DNA from: Nocardioides sp. | Lineage (GTDB): Bacteria; Actinomycetota; Actinomycetes; Propionibacteriales; Nocardioidaceae | Assembly: GCF_014360585.1 (NCBI RefSeq) | Contig: NZ_JACIXG010000022.1 | Location: 1-64,000 of the forward strand | Length of the DNA stretch: 64,000 nucleotides | Direction: 5' to 3' | Shown here: positions 30,220-39,591 of the stretch, in pieces | Layout: every line of letters starts with the position of its first letter | Numbering within the stretch: position 1 is the stretch's first letter | Program-made: the position numbers and the translations under genes | The notes under the pieces: generated by a model | What the model was told of the DNA's origin: nothing | Database searches by the model: none | The model's input: the letters and a program-made list of their open reading frames with translations, nothing else

Positions 30220-31469
30220 CCGGCCACCTCCGCGGCCGCGGTGGCGGGGATCCGCAGCCGCGTCTGCCAGCCGCCCTCGGCGGTCGGTCCGGCCTCGAGG
30301 GTCGAGTCGGTGAGGTCGGCACGCTCCTGCATGCCGACCAGGCCCAGGCCGCGCCGACGCGGCATCGCGACGGGGGCCACGGGCGGCGGCCCGTTGCGCA
30401 CCGTCACCACCACCGCAGCCGGATCCCGGGCGTCCAGGACCACCTCGCACCGGGCACCCGGCGCGTGCCGCACGGCGTTGGCGAGGCACTCCTGCACGGT
30501 GCGATAGGCGGAGAGCTGGGCGAGCGGCCCGACGCTGTCGGTGACGGCGGCGGCACCCAGGGTGGAGAGAGTCACCTCGAGCCCGGCCCGACGGGCCTCG
30601 TCGACGAGCGAGGCCAGCTGGGACAGGCGCTCCTGCCCGCTCGCCTCCTCGGTCTGCCCCGGACTCCGCAGCAGAGTGACCAGGCCACGCAGCTCGCGCA
30701 GCATCGCGGTGCTCTGGGTGCGGACCTGGCGCACCGACTCCTTCGCGCCCGCCGGGTCGGTGTCGATCTGCCGCTCGACCGCGCCGGTCATCACCGCGAT
30801 GCCGGTCAGATGGTGGGCCGCGATGTCGTGGAGCTCGCGGGCCATCGCCGTACGTTCCTGCGCGATCGCCGCGGCGATCTGGGCCGACTGCTCGCGCTCG
30901 ACGGCGTCCGCGAGGTCGGTCCGGGCAGACCTCGCGTCACGACGGGCATGCACGGTGGCGGCGAGCAGCGCGGGAGCGACGATCACGCCCGCACCCTGGG
31001 CGAGACCGGCGAGGACCGCGGTGCCGACCGGCAGCCCGATGCTCGTCTGGCTCAGGCAGGTGCCGAGCGCGACCAGCAGGCCGGCACCGGTCAGCGCCCC
31101 GGCGAGTGCCTTGGCCCGGCGGGGGAGCGACATCGAGGTCACCGCCGACCACACCGCGACCAGCACGGCCGCCGAGGCGAGGCTGGTGGCGTCGCCCGCG
31201 CCGTTGACCGCGAGCACGACCGAGGCGACGGCCACGACCAGCAGCACCGCCAACGGCCGCGAGCGCCGCGCGAGGAGCACCACCGCCTGAGCGGTGAGCA
31301 CCACCAGCGCGACCCACCAGCCGCCGCTGCCGAGCGCGGGACTCCCGCCGATCTCGGCGTCGGCGGAGTCGAGACCGGGCGAGGCCACCAGCAGCGCCGT
31401 GGTGAGGAGCCAGACCACGACAGGAGGCATCAGTCGCGGCACCATCGGGGTCGTCTCGTCGTCGCTCAC
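30216..31469 (-). CDS. Sensor histidine kinase
   Basis: AIAQERTAMARELHDIAAHHLTGIAVM; RGLGLVGMQERADL. GTG start assumed. Confidence 0.9.
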   Translation of the reverse strand: MSDDETTPMVPRLMPPVVVWLLTTALLVASPGLDSADAEIGGSPALGSGGWWVALVVLTAQAVVLLARRSRPLAVLLVVAVASVVLAVNGAGDATSLASAAVLVAVWSAVTSMSLPRRAKALAGALTGAGLLVALGTCLSQTSIGLPVGTAVLAGLAQGAGVIVAPALLAATVHARRDARSARTDLADAVEREQSAQIAAAIAQERTAMARELHDIAAHHLTGIAVMTGAVERQIDTDPAGAKESVRQVRTQSTAMLRELRGLVTLLRSPGQTEEASGQERLSQLASLVDEARRAGLEVTLSTLGAAAVTDSVGPLAQLSAYRTVQECLANAVRHAPGARCEVVLDARDPAAVVVTVRNGPPPVAPVAMPRRRGLGLVGMQERADLTDSTLEAGPTAEGGWQTRLRIPATAAAEVAG

Positions 31470-31504
31470 GTCATCATCCTTTCCGCAACCGGTCCCGTCC
31501 ACCA

Positions 31505-31518
31505 GCATCTTTAGATGC
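31505..31518. promoter_or_regulatory. 6-2-6 inverted repeat GCATCT-TT-AGATGC
   Basis: Perfect palindrome in the divergent HK/CPBP intergenic region. Confidence 0.4.
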
Positions 31519-31615
31519 AAGTGCGCAGGTTCGCTCTTTTGCCAGGCGCGACGGGTTCGCTCCCGTTCATAGGTTCAGGTCCACCAGGAAAGCGACCCCG
31601 CCGAAAGGAACGACC

Positions 31616-32539
31616 ATGAGCACGACCCAACCAGCGACCCAACCAGCGACCCAGCCGATGACCGAACCGGATCAGGGCCTACGAGCATTCATACGCCGCC
31701 ACCAGCTCTCCACCTTCTTCGTGCTCGCCCTCGCGGCGAGCTGGCTGGCCTGGACTCCGTACATCCTCTCCAACAGCGGCCTGGGCGTCTGGGACCTCAC
31801 CTTCCCCGGCGGCATGATCGGCGGCCAGCTCCTGGGGATGCTCCCGGGTGCCTACCTCGGCCCGATCGGCAGCGCCGCCCTGGTCACCGGGATCGTCGGC
31901 GGCCGGGCCGGCCTGCGTGCCTGGGTCGCCGGGATGTGGCGCTGGCGGGCGAGCTGGCACTGGTACGCCGGCATCCTGCTCGGTGTCCCGGCCGCGATCA
32001 TCGTCGCGACCCAGGTCACCGGCGGGCAGATGGCGGCGCCGTCGCAGGCGTGGCTGCTCGTGCTGGTGGCGTACGTCCCCGGTCTCATCCTGCAGATGAT
32101 CACCACGGGACTCGCCGAGGAGCCGGGCTGGCGCGACTTCGCCCTGCCCCGGCTGCAGCGCAAGGTCGGACCGCTCGGCTCCGCCTTCGTGCTCGGGCCG
32201 ATCTGGGCGCTGTGGCACATGCCGCTCTTCCTGACCGACTGGGCCGGGCCGGAGGTGAGCTGGTACGCCCCGCTCGTCTTCACGGCCTTCTGCGTCACCT
32301 TCGGCATCGTGATGACCTGGGTCTTCAACCGCACCGGGGCGAGCCTGCCGCTGGCGATGCTCCTGCACACCAGCGTCAACAACTACGCGTCGGTGGCCTC
32401 GACCGAGCTCTTCCCCGGCGTCGACGCCGACGAGTTCCAACTCGCGCTGCTGCTCGCCGCGGGGATCGGAGCGGCGGTCGTCATCCTCGCCACGCGCGGG
32501 CGGCTCGGCTACGTAAAGGACGCGGCTCGGTCCGTATAG
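31616..32539 (+). CDS. CPBP-family intramembrane protease
   Basis: TGLAEEPGWRDFALPRLQ; GPIWALWHMPLFL. Confidence 0.9.
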   Translation: MSTTQPATQPATQPMTEPDQGLRAFIRRHQLSTFFVLALAASWLAWTPYILSNSGLGVWDLTFPGGMIGGQLLGMLPGAYLGPIGSAALVTGIVGGRAGLRAWVAGMWRWRASWHWYAGILLGVPAAIIVATQVTGGQMAAPSQAWLLVLVAYVPGLILQMITTGLAEEPGWRDFALPRLQRKVGPLGSAFVLGPIWALWHMPLFLTDWAGPEVSWYAPLVFTAFCVTFGIVMTWVFNRTGASLPLAMLLHTSVNNYASVASTELFPGVDADEFQLALLLAAGIGAAVVILATRGRLGYVKDAARSV

Positions 32540-32548
32540 ATTCAGCAG

Positions 32549-33139
32549 GTGCCCTTCCGTATCCGGTGCCGTCTCGCGCCGCTCGTCCTCGCCACCGCCA
32601 CCATCTCGCTCGCCGCGTCGGCGTGCTCCTCCGAGACCGCCGGCGACGGGGGTGAGCAGAGCAGTCCGAGCCCGTCGGCGGAGCCGACCAGCGAGCCGAC
32701 CAGCGAACAGACCGAGGAGGCCGCTGGGTCCGGCGGTGCGTGCGCCACCGGCGACCTGTCCTTCACCGTCTCCGAGGAGTCCCAGGCGGGTGGCTACTAC
32801 CTGATCACGGCGAGCGCCAAGCCCGGCGTGACCTGCACCCTGGAGGGCAGGACGGTCGAGGCCGGCTTCGGCTCGGGCCTCTCCGGCGACGTGAAGCCCA
32901 GCGAGCAGGCGGAGGGCGAGCCGATCACGATGACGGGCTCGACCAAGGCGTACGCCGGGGTGAACCCGCACAGCGGACCGCAGGAGGGTGGCGTGCAGTT
33001 CGAGGAGATCGTCGTCTCCGCGCACGAGGGCGACATGGATCCCGTGTCCCTGAAGCTGCCGAGCACGGCGGAGGTCGACCAGCCGATCGGCACCAACTGG
33101 CACACCGACGCCGCGAAGGCGGTTCCGTTCTCCAGTTGA
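32549..33139 (+). CDS. DUF4232-like lipoprotein
   Basis: Lipobox LAASACSS; C-terminal beta-rich domain with PITMTGSTKAYAGVN. Confidence 0.75.
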   Translation: MPFRIRCRLAPLVLATATISLAASACSSETAGDGGEQSSPSPSAEPTSEPTSEQTEEAAGSGGACATGDLSFTVSEESQAGGYYLITASAKPGVTCTLEGRTVEAGFGSGLSGDVKPSEQAEGEPITMTGSTKAYAGVNPHSGPQEGGVQFEEIVVSAHEGDMDPVSLKLPSTAEVDQPIGTNWHTDAAKAVPFSS

Positions 33140-33180
33140 TCTGAGCCGCCTGATCTGAGCCGCCTGATCGACGTGGTCGC

Positions 33181-34443
33181 CTACTCGGCGGCCACGTCGA
33201 CCGGTTCGCGGATAGTCTCGGCCTGCGGGGCGGCGCGGTCCTCCGCCGCGGTGAGCAGGAACCGGAGCCGGGTCAGCACCAGGCCCGCGGTGAGGGTGCC
33301 GCCGATCACGACGAACGCCCACAGGTGGCCGAGTCCGCTGCCGATGAGGGTGCCGGCCAGCGCGGGGCCGAGGATCTGGCCGAGGGTCAGGGTGAGGCCG
33401 AGGGAGGCGTTGTAGCGGCCGCGCAGGTGGTCGGGGGCGATGGTGTTCGCCAGACCGGTCACGATCGGCGCCCACAGCGTCTCGCCGAGGCCGAAGATCG
33501 CGAGGCCGACCACGACCGCGGCGATCGCGCCGGCTGTCGGCATCAGGTCCGCGGCGGCCAGCACGGTCCAGGCCAGCGACCAGGTCAGGACAGCGCAGGC
33601 CAGCGCGGACGTACGCCGCCAGCCGGAGGTGAGCCGCAGCAGGATCACCTGCCCGCAGACGATCACGGCGGCGTTCGCGGCGAAGGCCCAGCCGAGAGCG
33701 GTCGCCGGCACCCCGGCCACCTCCACGGCGTAGGCGGTCGCGCCGGCCTCGAGCTGTCCGTAGCCGAAGGTCACCGCGAGCACGCCGCAGCCGACCAGCG
33801 CCACCGCGCGACGGTCTCGCAGCACCTCGCCCCAGGTCCCGCCGGTCTCTTCCTGAGCCGCGCCGTCCCCGGCCCCGGCGGGGGAGCGGACGAGGAGTGC
33901 CAGGACCGCGGCATAGGCCAGGTAGGCGAGCGCGTCGCACAGGTAGAGCACCTGGAAGGTCTCGGGGCGGTCGACGTCGACGAGGAACGCACTGACCAGG
34001 CCACCCACGCCGATGCCCACGTTCAGCCCCAGGAAGGCGAAGCCGTACGCACGCTCGCGGCCCTCGGCGGAGACCATCCCGGCCAGCAGGGTCGTGGTGC
34101 CGGGCCAGAGGGGAGAGGCGCCCACCACCACGCCGGCGAGCACCGCCATGGTCGGCACGGTGCCGTCGACGAATCCGAGGGAGCCGATGGCGGCGGCCTC
34201 GATGATTAGCGCGCCGAGCAGCACCGTACGCGGTCCGAAGCGGTCGAGGAGCGCTCCGACCCCGGGGGCGGCGGCAAGCCCGACCAGTCCCATCCAGGCG
34301 AACATCCAGCCTGCGGTCGATGACCCGAGGTCCTGCACCTGAGCCAGGTAGACGTAGAGGAAGGGCAGGGTGAGGCCGTTGCCGAGGGAGGCGAAGGCGA
34401 AGCCGGCGAGCACTCGACGGGCCTGCGTGGGGGAGTGGTGCAC
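33181..34443 (-). CDS. MFS transporter (candidate siderophore exporter)
   Basis: MFS-type sequence; divergent to desA across an iron box. Confidence 0.85.
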   Translation of the reverse strand: MHHSPTQARRVLAGFAFASLGNGLTLPFLYVYLAQVQDLGSSTAGWMFAWMGLVGLAAAPGVGALLDRFGPRTVLLGALIIEAAAIGSLGFVDGTVPTMAVLAGVVVGASPLWPGTTTLLAGMVSAEGRERAYGFAFLGLNVGIGVGGLVSAFLVDVDRPETFQVLYLCDALAYLAYAAVLALLVRSPAGAGDGAAQEETGGTWGEVLRDRRAVALVGCGVLAVTFGYGQLEAGATAYAVEVAGVPATALGWAFAANAAVIVCGQVILLRLTSGWRRTSALACAVLTWSLAWTVLAAADLMPTAGAIAAVVVGLAIFGLGETLWAPIVTGLANTIAPDHLRGRYNASLGLTLTLGQILGPALAGTLIGSGLGHLWAFVVIGGTLTAGLVLTRLRFLLTAAEDRAAPQAETIREPVDVAAE

Positions 34444-34505
34444 GGGTGTGATCGTCCTCTCTTTGACCCGCTCATCTGGCGGCGGTGCGTTTAGGGTAAC
34501 CTCAC

Positions 34506-34524
34506 TTAGGCTTGCCTAACCTAA
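34506..34524. promoter_or_regulatory. Iron box (DtxR/IdeR/DmdR type) upstream of desA
   Basis: TTAGGCTTGCCTAACCTAA, 16/19 to TTAGGTTAGGCTAACCTAA. Confidence 0.85.
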
Positions 34525-34547
34525 TCACCCCGCGATGAAGGAGACCA

Positions 34548-35999
34548 GTGAGCGCACTGCACTTGGAGCATCTGTTCCACCCCGACAATGCTCGTGAGTA
34601 CACCAGCGGCATCACCGAAGCGATCAGGCTGCTCGTGGACCAGCTCGCCACGCTCGAGGGCCCCACCACCGGAATCTCGGCCGAGCTGGCCGCCAAGCCG
34701 GTCGCCGAGGTCGATCTCGACGATCCCCTTCTGGACAGCGGCGCCGCGTTGGCCGAGGTCAGCCGGCTCTGGCTCGAGGACGCCGTCTGGTTCCACGACC
34801 CGTCGTATGCGGCTCACCTCAACTGCCCGGTCGTCATCCCCTCCCTCGTCGGTGAGCTGCTGATCGCGGCGGTCAACACGTCGATGGACACCTTCGACCA
34901 GTCGGTGGGCGGGACGTTCATGGAACGCCGTCTCATCGACTGGACCGCGGCCCGTGCGGGCTACCCCGAGGCGACCCGCGACGGCATCTTCACCAGCGGC
35001 GGCAGCCAGTCCAACCTGCAGGCGCTGCTCCTGGCCCGCGGTGAGGCGGAGCGCCGCGGCGTACCTCTGGACCGGCTGCGCTTCCTGACCTCCGAGGACA
35101 GCCATTTCTCCATCGCGAAGTCGGCGCGCCTGCTCGGCATGGGCGACGCGGCCGCGATCGCCATCCCGACCGACGCCGACCGCCGGATGGACGTCGTCGC
35201 CCTCCGGGCCGCGCTCGACGACTGCGTCGTCGACGGTCTCGTCCCCGCGGCCGTCGTGGCCACCGCGGGCACCACCGACTTCGGTGTCATCGACCCGCTG
35301 CACGCGATCGCCGACGCCTGTCAGGACTTCAACGTCTGGTTCCACGTCGACGCGGCGTACGGCGGTGGGCTGCTCGCCTCGCCGAGGTACCGGCACCTGC
35401 TCGACGGCATCGAGAGGTCGAGCTCGATCACGATCGACTACCACAAGACCTGGTTCCAGCCGGTCTCCTCCAGTGCCCTCCTGGTGCGCGACCTGGCGAC
35501 GATGCAGCACGCCTCCTGGTACGCCGACTACCTCAACCCGCGGGAGTCTACGAGCCCCAACCAGGTCGACAAGTCGCTGCAGACCACCCGCCGCTTCGAC
35601 GCGCTCAAGCTGTGGCTGACGCTGCGCACCATGGGCGCCGACCAGATCGGCGGCTACCTCGAGTCCGTGATCGACCTGGCGCGCGAGGTCTACGACATCC
35701 TGGATGCGCAGCCCGACATCGAGGTCGTCGCGCCCTCCCAGCTCTCCACCGTCGTCTTCCGCTACCGCGATCCTCACCTGGACGAGGAGGCACTCGGCGA
35801 CCTCAACCGCCGGATCCGCGCCGAGATGTGGAGCGGTGGCCGCGGTGTCGTCGCCGCGACCAAGGTCGACGGCCGCCAGTTCCTCAAGCTCACTCTGCTC
35901 AATCCGAAGGCCTCCGTGCAGGACGTGCTCGAGCTCATCGAGCAGGTCCGTGCGCTGGGTCTCTCTCTCGGCCCCGTCATTCCGGAGGTCGCCCGATGA
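34548..35999 (+). CDS. desA: PLP-dependent decarboxylase (DesA-like lysine/diamine decarboxylase)
   Basis: FTSGGSQSNLQALLLAR; VDAAYGGGLL; DYHKTWFQP; first gene of NIS siderophore operon. Confidence 0.88.
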   Translation: MSALHLEHLFHPDNAREYTSGITEAIRLLVDQLATLEGPTTGISAELAAKPVAEVDLDDPLLDSGAALAEVSRLWLEDAVWFHDPSYAAHLNCPVVIPSLVGELLIAAVNTSMDTFDQSVGGTFMERRLIDWTAARAGYPEATRDGIFTSGGSQSNLQALLLARGEAERRGVPLDRLRFLTSEDSHFSIAKSARLLGMGDAAAIAIPTDADRRMDVVALRAALDDCVVDGLVPAAVVATAGTTDFGVIDPLHAIADACQDFNVWFHVDAAYGGGLLASPRYRHLLDGIERSSSITIDYHKTWFQPVSSSALLVRDLATMQHASWYADYLNPRESTSPNQVDKSLQTTRRFDALKLWLTLRTMGADQIGGYLESVIDLAREVYDILDAQPDIEVVAPSQLSTVVFRYRDPHLDEEALGDLNRRIRAEMWSGGRGVVAATKVDGRQFLKLTLLNPKASVQDVLELIEQVRALGLSLGPVIPEVAR

Positions 36000-37342
36000 C
36001 CGCACCCACCACCGTGTTCTCTGAAACAGCCCGCGTCCACGACCTGATCGGCATCGGGCTCGGCCCGTTCAACCTCGGCCTGGCCGCCCTCGCCGACCCG
36101 ATCAGCGAGCTCGACTGCCTCTTCCTCGAGGGCCGCGACCGGTTCGACTGGCACCCCGGCATGATGCTCGACGACGCCACCTTGCAGGTGCCGTTCATGG
36201 CCGACCTGGTGACGATGGCCGACCCGACCTCGCGCTTCAGCTTCCTCAACTTCCTCAAGCAGAGCGGCCGGATCTACCCGTTCTACATCCGGGAGAGCTT
36301 CCTGCCCCACCGGCGTGAGTACAACCAGTACTGCCAGTGGGTCGCCGAGCGTCTCGACTCCGTCAGGTTCGGGCAGCAGGTCACCTCCGTCGAGCACGAC
36401 GGGGAGACGTACGTCGTCACGACCGCCACCGGCGAGAGGCATCTGACCAGGCGGCTGGTGCTCGGGACAGGCACGAGCCCGCGTGTGCCCGAGTGCGCCG
36501 CGTCGGCGGTGGCGGAGGACGGGCCGGCGCTGCACAGCGCCGAGTACCTGGCCCGCAAGCACGAGCTCGTCACCCGGCGCAGCATCACCGTGGTCGGCAG
36601 CGGCCAGTCGGCCGCCGAGGTCTACCTCGACCTGCTGACCGACCAGCCCGACCACGACTACCAGCTGGCCTGGCTGACCCGCAGCCCGCGGTTCTTCTCG
36701 ATGGAGTACACCAAGCTCACCCTCGAGCTGACCTCCCCGGAGTACTCCGCCTACTTCCAGGCGCTGCCCGCCGACAAGCGCGACCGGTTGCTGAGGTCGC
36801 AGCAGAGCCTCTACAAGGGCATCTCGGGCGACACCGTCGACGCGATCCACGAGGCGCTCTACACCCGCTCGGTCGGCCAGGGAGGTGGCGGCGTCGCCGG
36901 GACCACGCTGCTGACCAACACCGAGGTGCGCGGCGTGACCCGCACGGACGAGGGCTATCACCTCGCGCTGCGCCATGTGGAGCAGGAGGAGGACTACGAG
37001 ATGGACACCGAGGCGCTCGTCCTCGCCACCGGCTATCGCGCCGGTATCCCGGCCTTCCTCGAGCCCGTCCGCGACCGGCTCCGCCTGGACGAGCAGGGCC
37101 GCTACGCCGCCAGCTCGACCTTCTCCGTCGACCACGCCGACCGCGAGGTCTGGGTGCAGAACGGCGAGGAGCACACCCACGGCTTCGTCGCTCCCGACCT
37201 CGGCATGGGTGCCTACCGCAGCTCGGTGATCCTCGCCGCCATCCTCGGCCGCGAGCCGTACCCGGTCGAGAAGCGCGTCGCGTTCCAGGAGTTCGGCGTG
37301 CCAGACCGGTTCAAGATTCAGCCTACGGAGGAGACCCGATGA
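35996..37342 (+). CDS. desB: Lysine/ornithine N-monooxygenase (DesB-like)
   Basis: DLIGIGLGPFNLGLAALADP; FHWHPGMMLDDA-like; VVGSGQSAAEVYLDLL; ATGA overlap with desA. Confidence 0.9.
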   Translation: MTAPTTVFSETARVHDLIGIGLGPFNLGLAALADPISELDCLFLEGRDRFDWHPGMMLDDATLQVPFMADLVTMADPTSRFSFLNFLKQSGRIYPFYIRESFLPHRREYNQYCQWVAERLDSVRFGQQVTSVEHDGETYVVTTATGERHLTRRLVLGTGTSPRVPECAASAVAEDGPALHSAEYLARKHELVTRRSITVVGSGQSAAEVYLDLLTDQPDHDYQLAWLTRSPRFFSMEYTKLTLELTSPEYSAYFQALPADKRDRLLRSQQSLYKGISGDTVDAIHEALYTRSVGQGGGGVAGTTLLTNTEVRGVTRTDEGYHLALRHVEQEEDYEMDTEALVLATGYRAGIPAFLEPVRDRLRLDEQGRYAASSTFSVDHADREVWVQNGEEHTHGFVAPDLGMGAYRSSVILAAILGREPYPVEKRVAFQEFGVPDRFKIQPTEETR

Positions 37343-39591
37343 GGATCACGATCGAACCGCTCGAGATCGAGACCCACCTCGCGACCGTCCACTCGTGGGT
37401 GACCCACCCGCGCTCGGCGTACTGGATGATGCTGGACGCCTCGCTGGAGGACGTCGCCGGCGAGTACGCACGCATCGACCGGCACCCGCACCACGACGCC
37501 TGGCTCGGCCGGGTCGACGGCGTGCCCGCGTTCCTGGTCGAGACCTACGACCCCGCCCGCAGCGAGCTCGGCGGCATCGTCGGCCTGCCCGATCTGGCTT
37601 CCGGAGACCTGGGCATGCACGTCCTCGTCGCGCCGGCCTCCGGCGAGCCGGTCTCAGGCTTCACGACCCGCGTCTTCCGAGCGGTCATGCGGCACTGCTT
37701 CGCCGATCCGGGGGTCCGTCGCGTGGTGGTCGAGCCGGACGTACGCAACGAGGCGATCCGCCGCAAGAACACCGAGGCCGGCTTCGTCGAGCTGCGCCAG
37801 ATCAGGATCGGCGAGAAGACCGCGATGTTCTCGGTCTGCACCCGAGAGATGTACGCCGCCGCCCACCTGCGTCCTGAGAACCTGCGCATCGCCCACCGGC
37901 ATCTGGTCGCGAAGGCGATCGCGGAGTTCAGCCACGAGCGGCTGATCGCCCCGGTCGCCACCGATGAGGGCTGGGAGCTGAGCGGGCCGTCCTCGACCTA
38001 CTCCTTCTCTGCGCGCCGCTTCCTGCTGGACCACTGGGTGGTGGACCCCGCCTCGATCGTGCGGCGGACGGCTGATGCCGAGGCCGACGTCGATGCCCAG
38101 GTGTTCGTCGCCGAGTTCGCCCCCGAGCTGGGCATCCCCGAGAAGCTGCTGCCGACCTACCTGGAGGAGCTGGCGGCCACCATCGCCTCGTCCTGCTGGA
38201 AGCTCGAGCACCAGACGCTGACCGCCGCCGACCTGGTCGACGCCGACCACCAGAGCGTCGAGGGCGCGATGAGCGAGGGCCACCCCGCCTTCGTCGCCAA
38301 CAACGGCCGGATCGGCTTCGATATCGACGACCACGCCCGCTGGGCGCCGGAGACGAGCAACGACCTGAGCCTGCTGTGGGTGGCCGTGTCGCGCGACCAG
38401 TCCCACCTGGCCCTGGGCCGTGGACAGGGCGAGCAGGAGCTCTACGAGGCCGAGCTCGGCGAGGCGACGCTGGCCCGGTTCGCGGCGAGGCTGCGTGGGC
38501 TCGGGCTCGACCCGAACGATTTCCGCTACCTGCCCGTCCACCCGTGGCAGTGGCGCCACAAGCTGGCGGTCACCTTTGCGGCCGACGTCGCCGCCCGTCG
38601 GCTGGTGCTGGTCGGCGAGGGGGAGGACGTCCACCGCCCGCAGCAGTCGATCCGGACGTACTTCAACACCAGCCGGCCGGAGCGGCACTACGTCAAGACC
38701 GCGCTGTCGATCCAGAACATGGGGTTCATGCGGGGGCTCTCGCCGGCCTACATGGCCGCGACCCCGGTCATCAACGACTGGGTCGCCGACCTGGTCGAGG
38801 GCGACGCGGAGCTGAAGGAGCGCGGCTTCGGGGTGCTGCGTGAGCTCGCCTCGATCGGCTGGACCGGCGACGTCTTCCATGCCCTGCCGAGCCCCTCGCC
38901 CTACCGGAAGATGATCGCGGCGCTGTGGCGGGAGTCGCCCGTGCCGCGGCTGGCCGAGGGCGAGCGGTGCGCGACGATGGCGGCGCTGCTCCATCGCGAC
39001 GCCGCCGGCGCTTCGTACGCGGCCGAGCTGGTTCATGCCTCCGGGCTGCCGGCCCGCGAGTGGGTCCGCAGCTACCTCGACGCGTACCTGCGCCCGCTGG
39101 TGCACTGCCTGCTGGCGTACGACCTGGCCTTCATGCCGCACGGCGAGAACCTGGTGATGGTGCTGCGCGACCACGTCCCGGTGCGGATGTTCATGAAGGA
39201 CATCGGCGAGGAGGTGGCGGTGATGGGCGACCTGCCGCTGCCCGAGGAGGTCTCCCGGATCCGCGGCGATTTCCCCGACGACGTCAAGGCGCTGGCGGTC
39301 CACACCGACATCTTCGACGGAGTGCTGCGCTACGTCGCCGCCATCCTCGATGATGAGGGCGTGCTGCCGGAGACCGAGTTCTGGGCCGAGGCGCGAGCCT
39401 GCATCGTCGACCATGCCGCCGACCATCCGGAGCTGGCCGACGCGGCCGCACGCTACGACTTCCTCCGCCCGCGGTTCCGTCACTCGTGCCTCAACCGGCT
39501 CCAGCTGCGCAACACGCTGCAGATGGTCGACATCACCGACCAGGCCGAGTCGCTCATGTTCGCCGGCACGCTGGCCAACCCGATCGCATGA
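37339..39591 (+). CDS. Bifunctional GNAT acyltransferase / IucA-IucC NIS synthetase (DesC-DesD fusion)
   Basis: N-terminus GDLGMHVLVAP...RRVVVEPDVRNEAIRRKN (DesC-like); C-terminus GHPAFVANNGRIGF, YLPVHPWQW, KTALSIQNMGFMRGLSP, PHGENLVMVLRD (IucA/IucC). Confidence 0.9.
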   Translation: MRITIEPLEIETHLATVHSWVTHPRSAYWMMLDASLEDVAGEYARIDRHPHHDAWLGRVDGVPAFLVETYDPARSELGGIVGLPDLASGDLGMHVLVAPASGEPVSGFTTRVFRAVMRHCFADPGVRRVVVEPDVRNEAIRRKNTEAGFVELRQIRIGEKTAMFSVCTREMYAAAHLRPENLRIAHRHLVAKAIAEFSHERLIAPVATDEGWELSGPSSTYSFSARRFLLDHWVVDPASIVRRTADAEADVDAQVFVAEFAPELGIPEKLLPTYLEELAATIASSCWKLEHQTLTAADLVDADHQSVEGAMSEGHPAFVANNGRIGFDIDDHARWAPETSNDLSLLWVAVSRDQSHLALGRGQGEQELYEAELGEATLARFAARLRGLGLDPNDFRYLPVHPWQWRHKLAVTFAADVAARRLVLVGEGEDVHRPQQSIRTYFNTSRPERHYVKTALSIQNMGFMRGLSPAYMAATPVINDWVADLVEGDAELKERGFGVLRELASIGWTGDVFHALPSPSPYRKMIAALWRESPVPRLAEGERCATMAALLHRDAAGASYAAELVHASGLPAREWVRSYLDAYLRPLVHCLLAYDLAFMPHGENLVMVLRDHVPVRMFMKDIGEEVAVMGDLPLPEEVSRIRGDFPDDVKALAVHTDIFDGVLRYVAAILDDEGVLPETEFWAEARACIVDHAADHPELADAAARYDFLRPRFRHSCLNRLQLRNTLQMVDITDQAESLMFAGTLANPIA

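Noticed and set aside
33138-33169. gatctgagccgcct tandem duplicate after the lipoprotein gene
   Set aside because: Only two short copies; too little to interpret.
31679-33940. 753-aa minus-strand ORF across CPBP, lipoprotein and MFS end
   Set aside because: Antisense to well-supported genes; low-complexity Arg/Gly/Asp-rich translation typical of GC-rich shadow frames.
36337-37338. Upstream part of the 1084-aa ORF before the DesC-DesD fusion
   Set aside because: Out-of-frame read of desB; the real start is the ATG at 37339 overlapping the desB stop.
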